From assembly GCA_012512335.1 (NCBI GenBank), contig JAAZEK010000284.1, positions 1 through 5,017 of the forward strand: a stretch of DNA of 5,017 nt, written 5' to 3'. Shown here piece after piece: positions 1 to 5,017 of the stretch. The position numbers and the translations under genes are program-made. The DNA is from Clostridiales bacterium. Lineage in GTDB: Bacteria; Bacillota; Clostridia; Caldicoprobacterales; DTU083. The notes beneath the pieces are model-generated. The model saw only the letters and a list, made by a program, of their open reading frames with translations. It was not told the origin of the DNA and ran no database searches. How positions within the stretch are numbered: the first letter of the stretch is position 1; every line of letters begins with the position of its first letter.

Positions 1-828
1 CTGGATCTTGTCAATGAGCATAAAGAGCTGGTACATGGAGTCAACTTCAATTATCGCATGAATCCATTGGTTCAGGATATCAAACATAAAATAAGTAACG
101 GAGAAATTGGAACACCAAAATTGATACATGGTTCTTACCTACAGGATTGGTTGTTGTTTGACACCGATTACAACTGGCGTTTAGAGCCTGAAATAGGTGG
201 AGCTTCCAGATGTATAGCGGATATCGGATCACACTGGATGGATATGGCACAGACAGTAACAGAAGCAAAAATTACTGAAGTATGTGCAGATCTCGTTATT
301 GTACTACCTGTACGTAAGAAAACAAAAAGCATGGTGGAAACCTTCTCTCAAAATACCGATATGGAATATGAAGAGAAGGAAATCAAGACAGAGGACTATG
401 GTGCTGTTCTTTTTAAGATGGATAATGGCTGTCATGGTGTATTTCATGCATCTGAGGTCAGCGCAGGTAGAAAATGCTATCTAAACATTGAAGTTAACGG
501 TACAAAGGCTTCTCTTTACTGGAATCAGGAAAACGCAGATCACATGTGGATGGGATTTCGTGAACAACACAATATGCAGATTATGCGCAATCCACTGCTC
601 GTGGACCCCAAGGTGCAGCCATATACCTATCTGGCATCTGGACACCCTGAGGGATGGAATGATGCAATTAAGAACAATATTTATAGTTTTTATAAATTTA
701 TTGTTGATGGAAAAGAAGTAGGCAAGGATTCCTGTGATTTTGCTACTTTTCAAGAAGGACATTATATCTTGAAGCTGACAGAAGCCATACTTGAAAGCAA
801 TAAGGATAGAAAATGGGTTAATGTTTAA
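1..828 (+). CDS. Gfo/Idh/MocA-family oxidoreductase, 5'-truncated by window edge
   Basis: The frame is open from base 1, so the ATG at 58 is an internal Met (context NFNYRMNPLVQDIK) and not the start. The 275 visible residues are the end of the NAD(P) Rossmann domain plus the whole C-terminal alpha/beta substrate domain; family members usually have 340-390 residues, so about 100 (the GxGxxG nucleotide-binding part) lie upstream. The family signature is clear: an NGEIGTP turn, then GGASRCIADIGSHWMDMA, whose Asp (220-222) and His (232-234) correspond to the conserved active-site D-x-x-x-H near the nicotinamide and substrate. Family enzymes oxidise or reduce sugars, sugar acids, inositols or amino sugars in the cytoplasm. 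The close downstream isomerase-like gene (34-nt gap) suggests one operon acting on a sugar or polyol. The exact substrate is unknown. TAA stop at 826-828. Confidence 0.5.
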   Translation: MDLVNEHKELVHGVNFNYRMNPLVQDIKHKISNGEIGTPKLIHGSYLQDWLLFDTDYNWRLEPEIGGASRCIADIGSHWMDMAQTVTEAKITEVCADLVIVLPVRKKTKSMVETFSQNTDMEYEEKEIKTEDYGAVLFKMDNGCHGVFHASEVSAGRKCYLNIEVNGTKASLYWNQENADHMWMGFREQHNMQIMRNPLLVDPKVQPYTYLASGHPEGWNDAIKNNIYSFYKFIVDGKEVGKDSCDFATFQEGHYILKLTEAILESNKDRKWVNV

Positions 829-849
829 TCTTTAAAAATATTTCATGTT

Positions 850-854
850 AGGAG
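850..854 (+). promoter_or_regulatory. Ribosome binding site that fixes the isomerase start at 863
   Basis: AGGAG lies 8 nt before ATG 863. An earlier in-frame ATG at 845 would put this motif inside the coding region and has no purine-rich site of its own, so 863 is preferred. Confidence 0.5.
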
Positions 855-862
855 ATATTACT

Positions 863-1897
863 ATGGCAAAGTTTAGATTTACAGTAGGACCTTGGAATGT
901 CCACGAAGGGCATGAAACCTTTGGGCCTGGTATACGACCAACAATATCTTTAGAGGAAAAGATTAAAAAGTTTGCGGAGATTGGAATGGACGGTGTACAA
1001 TTTCACGACGATGATGCAGTTCCAGATATAAACAATATGAGTCAGAAGGCTATTGTGGATTATGCAAAGGACGTAAAGGCTATGCTGGATAAGTATGGTC
1101 TGTTTGCAGAGTTTGTTGCGCCGCGCTTATGGTTTGATAAGCATACAAATGACGGTGGATACACTGCCAGTTTGAAGGAAGACTATGATTTTGCTATATG
1201 GAGATCGTTACGATCTATTGATATTGCAAAAGCATTGGGAACAAACAAAGTCCAGCTTTGGTTGGCTCGTGAAGGCACATTATGTGCTGAAGGTAAAAAT
1301 CCAGTAGAGAAGATAATACAAATGAGAGATGCTTTTAATACGATTTTGGAATATGACCCTGAAGTGCAAATATTAATTGAGCCTAAGCCGAATGAGCCGA
1401 TTGACAGAAGCTACTGCGGAACGGCTGGCCACGCCATTGCTATAGGCGAACAGACAATAGATCCTTCCAGAGTGGGGCTCTGTATTGAGAGTGCACATTC
1501 TGTTCTTGCAGGTCTTGATCCAACAGCGGATATGGCCTTTGCTATAGCATGGGGCAAGTTGTGGGGCGTTCACTTAAACGATCAAAACAGCATCCGTTAT
1601 GATCAGGACAAAGCCTTTGGAGCTGAGAATCTAAGAAGTGCATTCAATCAGGTTAAGGTGTTGTATGAAAATAATTTTGGTGACAAAGGTGAATGTGTAG
1701 GCCTCGACGTAAAAGCAATGCGTACACAGCCAGTAGAAGATTGTTATCGCCATATAATCAATAGCAAACGCCTATTTGAGATTATGTTGGATAAGGTGAA
1801 ACAGTTTGATTATAAATTTCAAGAAGAATGTGTGAAGGAGCAGAACTTCGAGAAGTTAGAAATGTATGTGCTGGAACTGCTGTTAGGTGTGAGGTAG
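863..1897 (+). CDS. Xylose-isomerase-like TIM-barrel sugar isomerase/epimerase
   Basis: A 344-residue protein that aligns by recall with class I (actinomycete-type, about 390 aa) xylose isomerases. Shared motifs: FHDDD at 47-51 (catalytic His48 and Asp51), LW-LAREG at 132-138 (active-site Trp133), IEPKPNEP at 172-179 (metal ligand Glu173 and Lys175), E209-x-x-H212, NSIRYDQD at 242-249 (Asp247 and Asp249) and LDVKAMRTQ near 281-289 (Asp282). One metal ligand differs: Asp245 of the Streptomyces enzyme falls on His237 (VHLND). The fold and two-metal site support aldose-ketose isomerisation or epimerisation, but the substrate may not be xylose, and I give no xylA symbol. The protein is cytoplasmic, with no signal peptide. 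It probably shares an mRNA with the preceding dehydrogenase. The start is chosen on its ribosome binding site. TAG stop at 1895-1897. Confidence 0.5.
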   Translation: MAKFRFTVGPWNVHEGHETFGPGIRPTISLEEKIKKFAEIGMDGVQFHDDDAVPDINNMSQKAIVDYAKDVKAMLDKYGLFAEFVAPRLWFDKHTNDGGYTASLKEDYDFAIWRSLRSIDIAKALGTNKVQLWLAREGTLCAEGKNPVEKIIQMRDAFNTILEYDPEVQILIEPKPNEPIDRSYCGTAGHAIAIGEQTIDPSRVGLCIESAHSVLAGLDPTADMAFAIAWGKLWGVHLNDQNSIRYDQDKAFGAENLRSAFNQVKVLYENNFGDKGECVGLDVKAMRTQPVEDCYRHIINSKRLFEIMLDKVKQFDYKFQEECVKEQNFEKLEMYVLELLLGVR

Positions 1898-1935
1898 ATT
1901 AGACTACATTCCATCATAATTAACATATTGACTAG

Positions 1936-1970
1936 TGGGGAGTGGATTGTTTCTTTGTAGCGCATTCCCA
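1936..1970 (+). other. Imperfect hairpin just before the first ceramidase-like gene
   Basis: In the 91-nt gap after the isomerase, TGGGGA (1936-1941) can pair with TTCCCA (1965-1970) with one G-U pair, extended by TG/CA across a bulged G, around a loop of about 18 nt. It ends 5 nt before the AGGAGG of the next gene and has no U-run, so it is not an intrinsic terminator. It might be a processing or translation-modulating stem, or chance. Confidence 0.5.
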
Positions 1971-1975
1971 GTTAT

Positions 1976-1981
1976 AGGAGG
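1976..1981 (+). promoter_or_regulatory. Strong ribosome binding site of first ceramidase-like gene
   Basis: AGGAGG lies 7 nt before ATG 1989. It decides against a GTG at 1935 in the same frame, which would add 18 residues with no family similarity and would place this site inside the gene. Confidence 0.5.
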
Positions 1982-1988
1982 AAGTGAA

Positions 1989-3278
1989 ATGAACTATCAG
2001 TTAATGGCAGGAGCAAGTAAAACAAATATAACACCTAAAGTTGGAGCTTATCTTCAAGGATATGGACCCAATACGATAAGTGAATCAATAAATGATGATC
2101 TTACTGCGACAGCAATTGCATTTGAGTATGGTGAAACACGGGTTCTTTTTATTTCGGCAACAGTTTGTTCAGTTCAAACAGAGTTATCTAAAAGAATTAG
2201 AAAACTTATTAGTGAAGAAGCTGATATTTCAGAAAACAATATCATTCTATCGCCAACCCATACCCACTCAGGACCTAGAGCTAATGGGATTTCAGGCTGG
2301 GGAGATATTGATACGGAGTACTGTAATATGATCCTTATTCCTCAGGTTGTTAAAGCTGCAAAGGAAGCTATTGATAGTTTAAAACCTGCAAAGATAGGGG
2401 TTGGAACGACCGAAAGTCTTGTAGGTATAAACAGAAGACAATATGATGTCGATGGGATTATAAGATTAGGGCAAAATCCATGGGGCCTCTTTGATAAAAC
2501 CATGACTGTGTTAAGCTTAAAAGGCGAGGATAATAAACCTATTGCCAATATTATTCACTATGGTGCACATTGTACTGCGTCAGGTGTAAATACTGAAATT
2601 TCACGTGATTGGGCTGGTGTAATGATAGATAGATTGGAAGAAGAAAGCGGAGCAATCACAGCGTTTTTCAATGGTGCAGAAGGGGATGTGGGGCCACGTT
2701 TGACAAATGGTGGCACAATGGCAAATATCCATTATGCAATGGAACTTGGTGCAGTTGCAGCACAGGATGCTTTACGTGCATATAAAACTATTAAGCAATA
2801 TAAAAGCGTATCAGTTGATTGTGTAACAGATCGAATCAAATTGCCATATGAACCAAGAATACCACTTGAGGAAGCTGAAGAAAAAATAAAGGCACTTACT
2901 AATACTACAGTGAATACAGCAGGATTACGGCATTATTTTTTAAGTAATGTAATTGCATCTTACAAAGCAGAAGAGCCTGAAAAAACCCATTTGGAATTTC
3001 CACAGACAATAATTCGTATTGGAGAGGTTGTTTTTATTCCTTTCCCATTTGAGATGTTCTCGGAAATGTCTATACGTTTAAGACATTATAGTTCTTACAC
3101 TCATACACTTTGCCTAAGTAATACAAATGGTGCTAATGGTTATTTACCATCTCAAGATCAAATATGCAGAGGTGGTTATGAAATTGACGTGTTCAAACAT
3201 CAAAGTGTTCAACAACTAACTAATGATGCAGATAATTATATTATTAATGAGAACTTGAGGATTATGAAAAAACTATGA
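1989..3278 (+). CDS. Neutral/alkaline ceramidase N-terminal-domain-like hydrolase, copy 1
   Basis: A 429-residue protein covering only the N-terminal catalytic domain of the neutral ceramidase family (Pfam Ceramidase_alk type). Family hallmarks: AGASKTNITP (7-16), THTHSGPR (90-97), HYGAHCT (190-196), FFNGAEGDVGPR (226-237), IPFPFEMFSEMSIRLR (350-365) and NGANGYLPS (380-388). By analogy with the Pseudomonas enzyme, a zinc site would use His91/93, His194, Glu355 and Tyr385, all present. The serine of the ceramidase GDVSP motif is Gly235 here. There is no signal peptide or membrane segment, and the C-terminal domain of true ceramidases (650-760 aa proteins) is absent, so a secreted lipid amidase is unlikely. 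I infer a cytoplasmic zinc-dependent amide or ester hydrolase acting on a sugar conjugate, given the dehydrogenase and isomerase upstream. The family call is firm, the function is not. A near-identical paralogue follows. Confidence 0.5.
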   Translation: MNYQLMAGASKTNITPKVGAYLQGYGPNTISESINDDLTATAIAFEYGETRVLFISATVCSVQTELSKRIRKLISEEADISENNIILSPTHTHSGPRANGISGWGDIDTEYCNMILIPQVVKAAKEAIDSLKPAKIGVGTTESLVGINRRQYDVDGIIRLGQNPWGLFDKTMTVLSLKGEDNKPIANIIHYGAHCTASGVNTEISRDWAGVMIDRLEEESGAITAFFNGAEGDVGPRLTNGGTMANIHYAMELGAVAAQDALRAYKTIKQYKSVSVDCVTDRIKLPYEPRIPLEEAEEKIKALTNTTVNTAGLRHYFLSNVIASYKAEEPEKTHLEFPQTIIRIGEVVFIPFPFEMFSEMSIRLRHYSSYTHTLCLSNTNGANGYLPSQDQICRGGYEIDVFKHQSVQQLTNDADNYIINENLRIMKKL

Positions 3279-3297
3279 ACTAAGTATATAATATAAT
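3264..3297 (+). promoter_or_regulatory. Possible weak promoter for the second copy
   Basis: ATGAAA (3264-3269, 4 of 6 to TTGACA), a 17-nt spacer and TATAAT (3287-3292), with a second overlapping TATAAT at 3292-3297. It straddles the end of copy 1. The region is very A/T-rich, so chance matches are likely; co-transcription with copy 1 is at least as plausible. Confidence 0.5.
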
Positions 3298-3333
3298 TGG
3301 TTTCCTAAGCAGCTAGGTAAAATTATGTGGCAA

Positions 3334-3338
3334 AGGAG
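3334..3338 (+). promoter_or_regulatory. Ribosome binding site aimed at the interrupted start of copy 2
   Basis: AGGAG lies 8 nt before ATG 3347, exactly the spacing of the AGGAG before ATG 1989 in copy 1. The 18 bases from AGGAG through ATGAA agree at 16 positions between the copies, so this start region is homologous. It is 23 nt from ATG 3362, too far to serve that codon directly. Confidence 0.5.
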
Positions 3339-3346
3339 AAAGTGTA

Positions 3347-3358
3347 ATGAATAATTAG
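3347..3358 (+). other. Three-codon mini-ORF (Met-Asn-Asn-amber) at the ancestral start of copy 2
   Basis: ATG AAT AAT TAG, in frame with the gene that follows. It corresponds codon by codon to ATG AAC TAT CAG in copy 1, so the stop is one C-to-T change from the Gln codon. Three nucleotides separate the stop from ATG 3362, a distance suitable for terminating ribosomes to restart. Confidence 0.5.
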
Positions 3359-3361
3359 CTT

Positions 3362-4651
3362 ATGGTAGGGGTAAACAGAGTAGATATCACTCCCGAAATT
3401 GGGGCATATCTTTATGGATACAATCCCGACACAATCAGTGATTCTATCAATGATAGGCTAACAGCTACTGCTATTGCATTTCAGTATGGAAGCACATGTG
3501 TTCTGTTAATTTCTGCAACAGTCTGTCTAATTAATACAGAACTTTCCAATAACATAAGGAAACAGATAAGTAAAGTATCAGCTATTCCTGAAACTAATAT
3601 TATCCTATCCTCAACTCACACTCATTCTGGGCCTAGAACAAATGGAACTACCGGGTGGGGAGATATAGATACAGAATACTGTAATAAGATTTTTATTCCT
3701 CAGATTATTAAAGCTGCTAAGGGAGCACTTAATAGTTTAAAACCTGCAAAGATTGGAGTTGGAACAACTGACAGTTATGTAGGTATAAATAGACGACAAT
3801 ATGATGCCGATGGCATTATAAAATTAGGTCAAAATCCGTGGGGTATTTTTGATAAAACTATGACCGTGTTAAGCATAAAAGGCGAGGACGATATACCTAT
3901 TGCCAACATCATTCATTATGGTGCACATTGTACGGCTGCGGGTAATAACATTGAAATCTCACGTGACTGGCCTGGTGTAATGATAGACAGATTGGAAAAA
4001 CAGAGTGGAGCAATCACTGCATTTTTTAATGGAGCTGAAGGGGATGTAGGGCCACGTTTAACCAATGGTGCTACAGTGGGGAACATTGACTATGTAATGG
4101 AACTTGGTGCGGTTGCGGCTCAGGACGCATTGCGTGCATATAAAACAATTAAGGAATACAAAAGCGTATCAGTTGATTGCGTAGCTGAAATCATTAAACT
4201 ACCGTATGAGCCTAGAATTCCACTTGTAGAAGCCGAAGAAAGAATTAGCTTGCTTACAAATACCACTGTAAACACAGGAGGACTTAAACATTACTATCTA
4301 AGCAATGTGATTGCATCTTACAAAGCTGGAGAATCTGAAAAAACACATATGGAAATTCCACAATCAATAATCCGCATAGGAGAAGTTGTATATATTCCAT
4401 TCCCATTTGAAATGTTTTCTGAAATGTCGATTCGTTTGAGGCATTACAGTCCTTACACCCATACGCTTTGTTTAAGCAATACAAATGGTTCCAATGGGTA
4501 CTTACCGTCTCAAGACCAGATTTGCCGTGGTGGTTATGAAATTGAAGTTTTCATGCACCAAAATGTGCAACAACTTACTAACGATGTGGATAATCATATT
4601 ATTAATGAAAATTTAAAAATGCTGAATGAGATGCAACGCCATAGTAGCTAA
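3362..4651 (+). CDS. Neutral/alkaline ceramidase N-terminal-domain-like hydrolase, copy 2
   Basis: A 429-residue paralogue of the preceding gene, about 80% identical by eye. It keeps the same candidate zinc residues: THTHSGPR (85-92), GAHCT with His189, PFEMFSE with Glu350 and NGYLPS with Tyr380. It also has the same serine-to-glycine change in GDVGP (Gly230, codon 4049-4051). It lacks a signal peptide and the ceramidase C-terminal domain. The C-terminal tail (LNEMQRHSS) differs from copy 1. Start 3362 aligns with Met6 of copy 1; the ancestral start at 3347, with the good ribosome binding site, is cut off by a TAG at codon 4. The intact frame and many synonymous differences from copy 1 argue that the protein is still made, perhaps by reinitiation. 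The 68-nt gap suggests co-transcription. Function is inferred as for copy 1, possibly with a shifted substrate. TAA stop at 4649-4651. Confidence 0.5.
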   Translation: MVGVNRVDITPEIGAYLYGYNPDTISDSINDRLTATAIAFQYGSTCVLLISATVCLINTELSNNIRKQISKVSAIPETNIILSSTHTHSGPRTNGTTGWGDIDTEYCNKIFIPQIIKAAKGALNSLKPAKIGVGTTDSYVGINRRQYDADGIIKLGQNPWGIFDKTMTVLSIKGEDDIPIANIIHYGAHCTAAGNNIEISRDWPGVMIDRLEKQSGAITAFFNGAEGDVGPRLTNGATVGNIDYVMELGAVAAQDALRAYKTIKEYKSVSVDCVAEIIKLPYEPRIPLVEAEERISLLTNTTVNTGGLKHYYLSNVIASYKAGESEKTHMEIPQSIIRIGEVVYIPFPFEMFSEMSIRLRHYSPYTHTLCLSNTNGSNGYLPSQDQICRGGYEIEVFMHQNVQQLTNDVDNHIINENLKMLNEMQRHSS

Positions 4652-4751
4652 AAATTGTTGTTGTTCACAGCTAGCTAAATGAAATAATAAAAAAAATCTG
4701 CTCACTGTTGTAACAAAATTAGCTGTTATTAGAAAATGGTTTTTACCAGTA

Positions 4752-4767
4752 GTTTACAACATTAAAC
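4752..4767. promoter_or_regulatory. Dyad GTTTA-N6-TAAAC, possible operator
   Basis: A perfect 5-bp dyad with a 6-nt centre, sharing its half-site with the palindrome at 4823-4832. It could be a binding site for the adjacent ROK-type regulator. A/T-rich dyads this short also occur by chance. Confidence 0.5.
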
Positions 4768-4822
4768 CTTATGTGTTAGAATTGCGGTATTGGCACCCGG
4801 CGTTTCATGTAGGATTATGTCG

Positions 4823-4832
4823 GTTTATAAAC
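4823..4832. promoter_or_regulatory. Perfect palindrome GTTTATAAAC, possible operator
   Basis: A 10-bp perfect palindrome about 33 nt upstream of the TATAAT box. ROK repressors such as XylR bind A/T-rich dyads and commonly regulate themselves, so this is a candidate operator. No footprint-level evidence exists here. Confidence 0.5.
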
Positions 4833-4864
4833 TAAAAAATGACAATAGTGAGCAATTAATGTAC

Positions 4865-4870
4865 TATAAT
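4865..4870 (+). promoter_or_regulatory. Promoter -10 box of the ROK-type regulator
   Basis: A perfect TATAAT 21 nt before the GTG start. No good -35 hexamer sits at 16-18 nt; the best, ATGACA (4839-4844), is 20 nt away, so the promoter may be weak or activator-dependent. The right arm of the inverted repeat (4842-4854) lies in the -35/spacer zone. Confidence 0.5.
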
Positions 4871-4891
4871 TAACAGAAAAGGTGGCCAGCA

Positions 4892-5017
4892 GTGGAATTA
4901 TATAGGTATCGTGATGAATCTGAAAACAAGAAAAATGTACTGAAAACGATTTACGACTATAATCGAAGAGGAGAATTTGTTACCAGGAATATTTTATCAG
5001 AAGAAACTGGTTTGAGC
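4892..5017 (+). CDS. ROK-family transcriptional regulator, N-terminus only (3' cut by window edge)
   Basis: The frame starts at GTG 4892 and stays open to the end of the window (42 codons). The purine-rich AGGTGG (4880-4885) is 6 nt upstream, and the nearest in-frame stop upstream is at 4871-4873 with no other start between, which fixes the start. Residues 13-42 (KKNVLKTIYDYNRRGEFVTR, then NILSEETGLS) have the pattern of the N-terminal winged helix-turn-helix of ROK/NagC/XylR repressors: an N-x-(I/V)-L-x-x-I helix, then a recognition segment ending in TGLS. Such proteins sense a sugar through a C-terminal kinase-like domain, not visible here. The gene has its own TATAAT box and follows a sugar-type cluster, so local regulation is plausible. 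MarR-type or other winged helices are alternatives. Confidence 0.5.
   Translation, partial: MELYRYRDESENKKNVLKTIYDYNRRGEFVTRNILSEETGLS

Larger units (their letters stand above)
4699..4854. repeat. Region bounded by a 13-bp imperfect inverted repeat
   Basis: TGCTCACTGTTGT (4699-4711) is the reverse complement of ACAATAGTGAGCA (4842-4854) except at one position. The 156-bp unit could be a small non-autonomous insertion (MITE-like), since inverted termini of this length fit. No clear target-site duplication is visible. It could equally be a pair of regulator binding sites: the right arm lies just upstream of the TATAAT box of the next gene. The repeat is seen directly; its nature is inference. 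Confidence 0.5.
4652..4891. other. Intergenic region between hydrolase pair and regulator
   Basis: These 240 nt have no convincing gene and no convincing intrinsic terminator for copy 2. They hold an A8 run (4689-4696), a separated inverted repeat (4699-4711 with 4842-4854), two GTTTA/TAAAC dyads (4752-4767 and 4823-4832), a GC-richer patch around 4785-4805 and a TATAAT box (4865-4870). The regulator probably has its own transcript. Confidence 0.5.

Noticed and set aside
58..60. ATG 58 as start of the dehydrogenase
   Set aside because: The frame is open from base 1 and the upstream residues (HGVNFNYR) continue the conserved family sequence, so it is internal.
845..862. ATG 845 as start of the isomerase
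   Set aside because: It would place the AGGAG site inside the gene; ATG 863 is correctly spaced and MAKFRFTVG fits the family N-terminus.
1935..1988. GTG start adding 18 residues to the first hydrolase
   Set aside because: It has no ribosome binding site, the added residues are not family-like, and a strong AGGAGG lies directly before ATG 1989.
3301..3320. Terminator between the two hydrolases
   Set aside because: The CCTA/TAGG stem is only 4 bp with weak flanking pairs and no T-run.
3347..3358. TAG read as pyrrolysine
   Set aside because: The homologous residue is an ordinary Gln near the N-terminus with no catalytic role, and nothing else here hints at pyrrolysine use.
80..4484. Minus-strand and alternate-frame open stretches overlapping the four main genes
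   Set aside because: They lie wholly inside well-supported conserved genes and show no family motifs or ribosome binding sites.
4645..4697. Intrinsic terminator after the second hydrolase
   Set aside because: The TAGCT/AGCTA pairings are short and A/T-rich, and the following run is A, not T, on this strand.
4683..4836. Small open frame in the intergenic region
   Set aside because: It has no ATG, no ribosome binding site and no recognisable family, and it spans a poly-A run; at most a decayed fragment.
4941..4954. cre-like catabolite repression site inside the regulator gene
   Set aside because: TGAAAACG fits the left part of the consensus, but the conserved CA at the right end is absent.

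Overview
The window reads like a low-GC Firmicute, most likely a clostridial or Lachnospiraceae-type bacterium. I infer this from the A/T-rich third codon positions, the strong AGGAG-type ribosome binding sites and the gene families present. No marker gene fixes the species. All supported genes lie on the + strand.

Positions 1-828 hold the C-terminal three quarters of a Gfo/Idh/MocA-family sugar dehydrogenase. It is followed 34 nt later by a compact xylose-isomerase-like TIM-barrel protein (863-1897). After a 91-nt gap come two tandem paralogues of the neutral/alkaline ceramidase N-terminal-domain family (1989-3278 and 3347/3362-4651), roughly 80% identical by eye. A 240-nt intergenic region follows. 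It carries a 13-bp imperfect inverted repeat about 130 bp apart, two GTTTA/TAAAC dyads and a perfect TATAAT box. The window ends inside the first 42 codons of a probable ROK-family regulator (from 4892).

The set looks like a carbohydrate-conjugate utilisation cluster: oxidation/reduction and isomerisation of a sugar or polyol, two predicted cytoplasmic zinc hydrolases, and a sugar-responsive repressor. The substrate cannot be read from the sequence. Although databases will probably label the pair 'ceramidase', both lack a signal peptide, lack the C-terminal domain of true ceramidases, and have glycine where the essential serine of the GDVSP motif should be. The ceramidase name should therefore not be taken as function.

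The most unusual point is at the start of the second paralogue. Its ribosome binding site and ATG are homologous to those of the first copy at identical spacing, but codon 4 (CAG, Gln, in copy 1) is TAG. The rest of the frame is intact, and the next in-frame ATG is 3 nt after the stop. The gene therefore presumably depends on translational reinitiation, or on amber readthrough, or the base is an error. A second point is that the isomerase-like protein has His where class I xylose isomerases have a metal-binding Asp.
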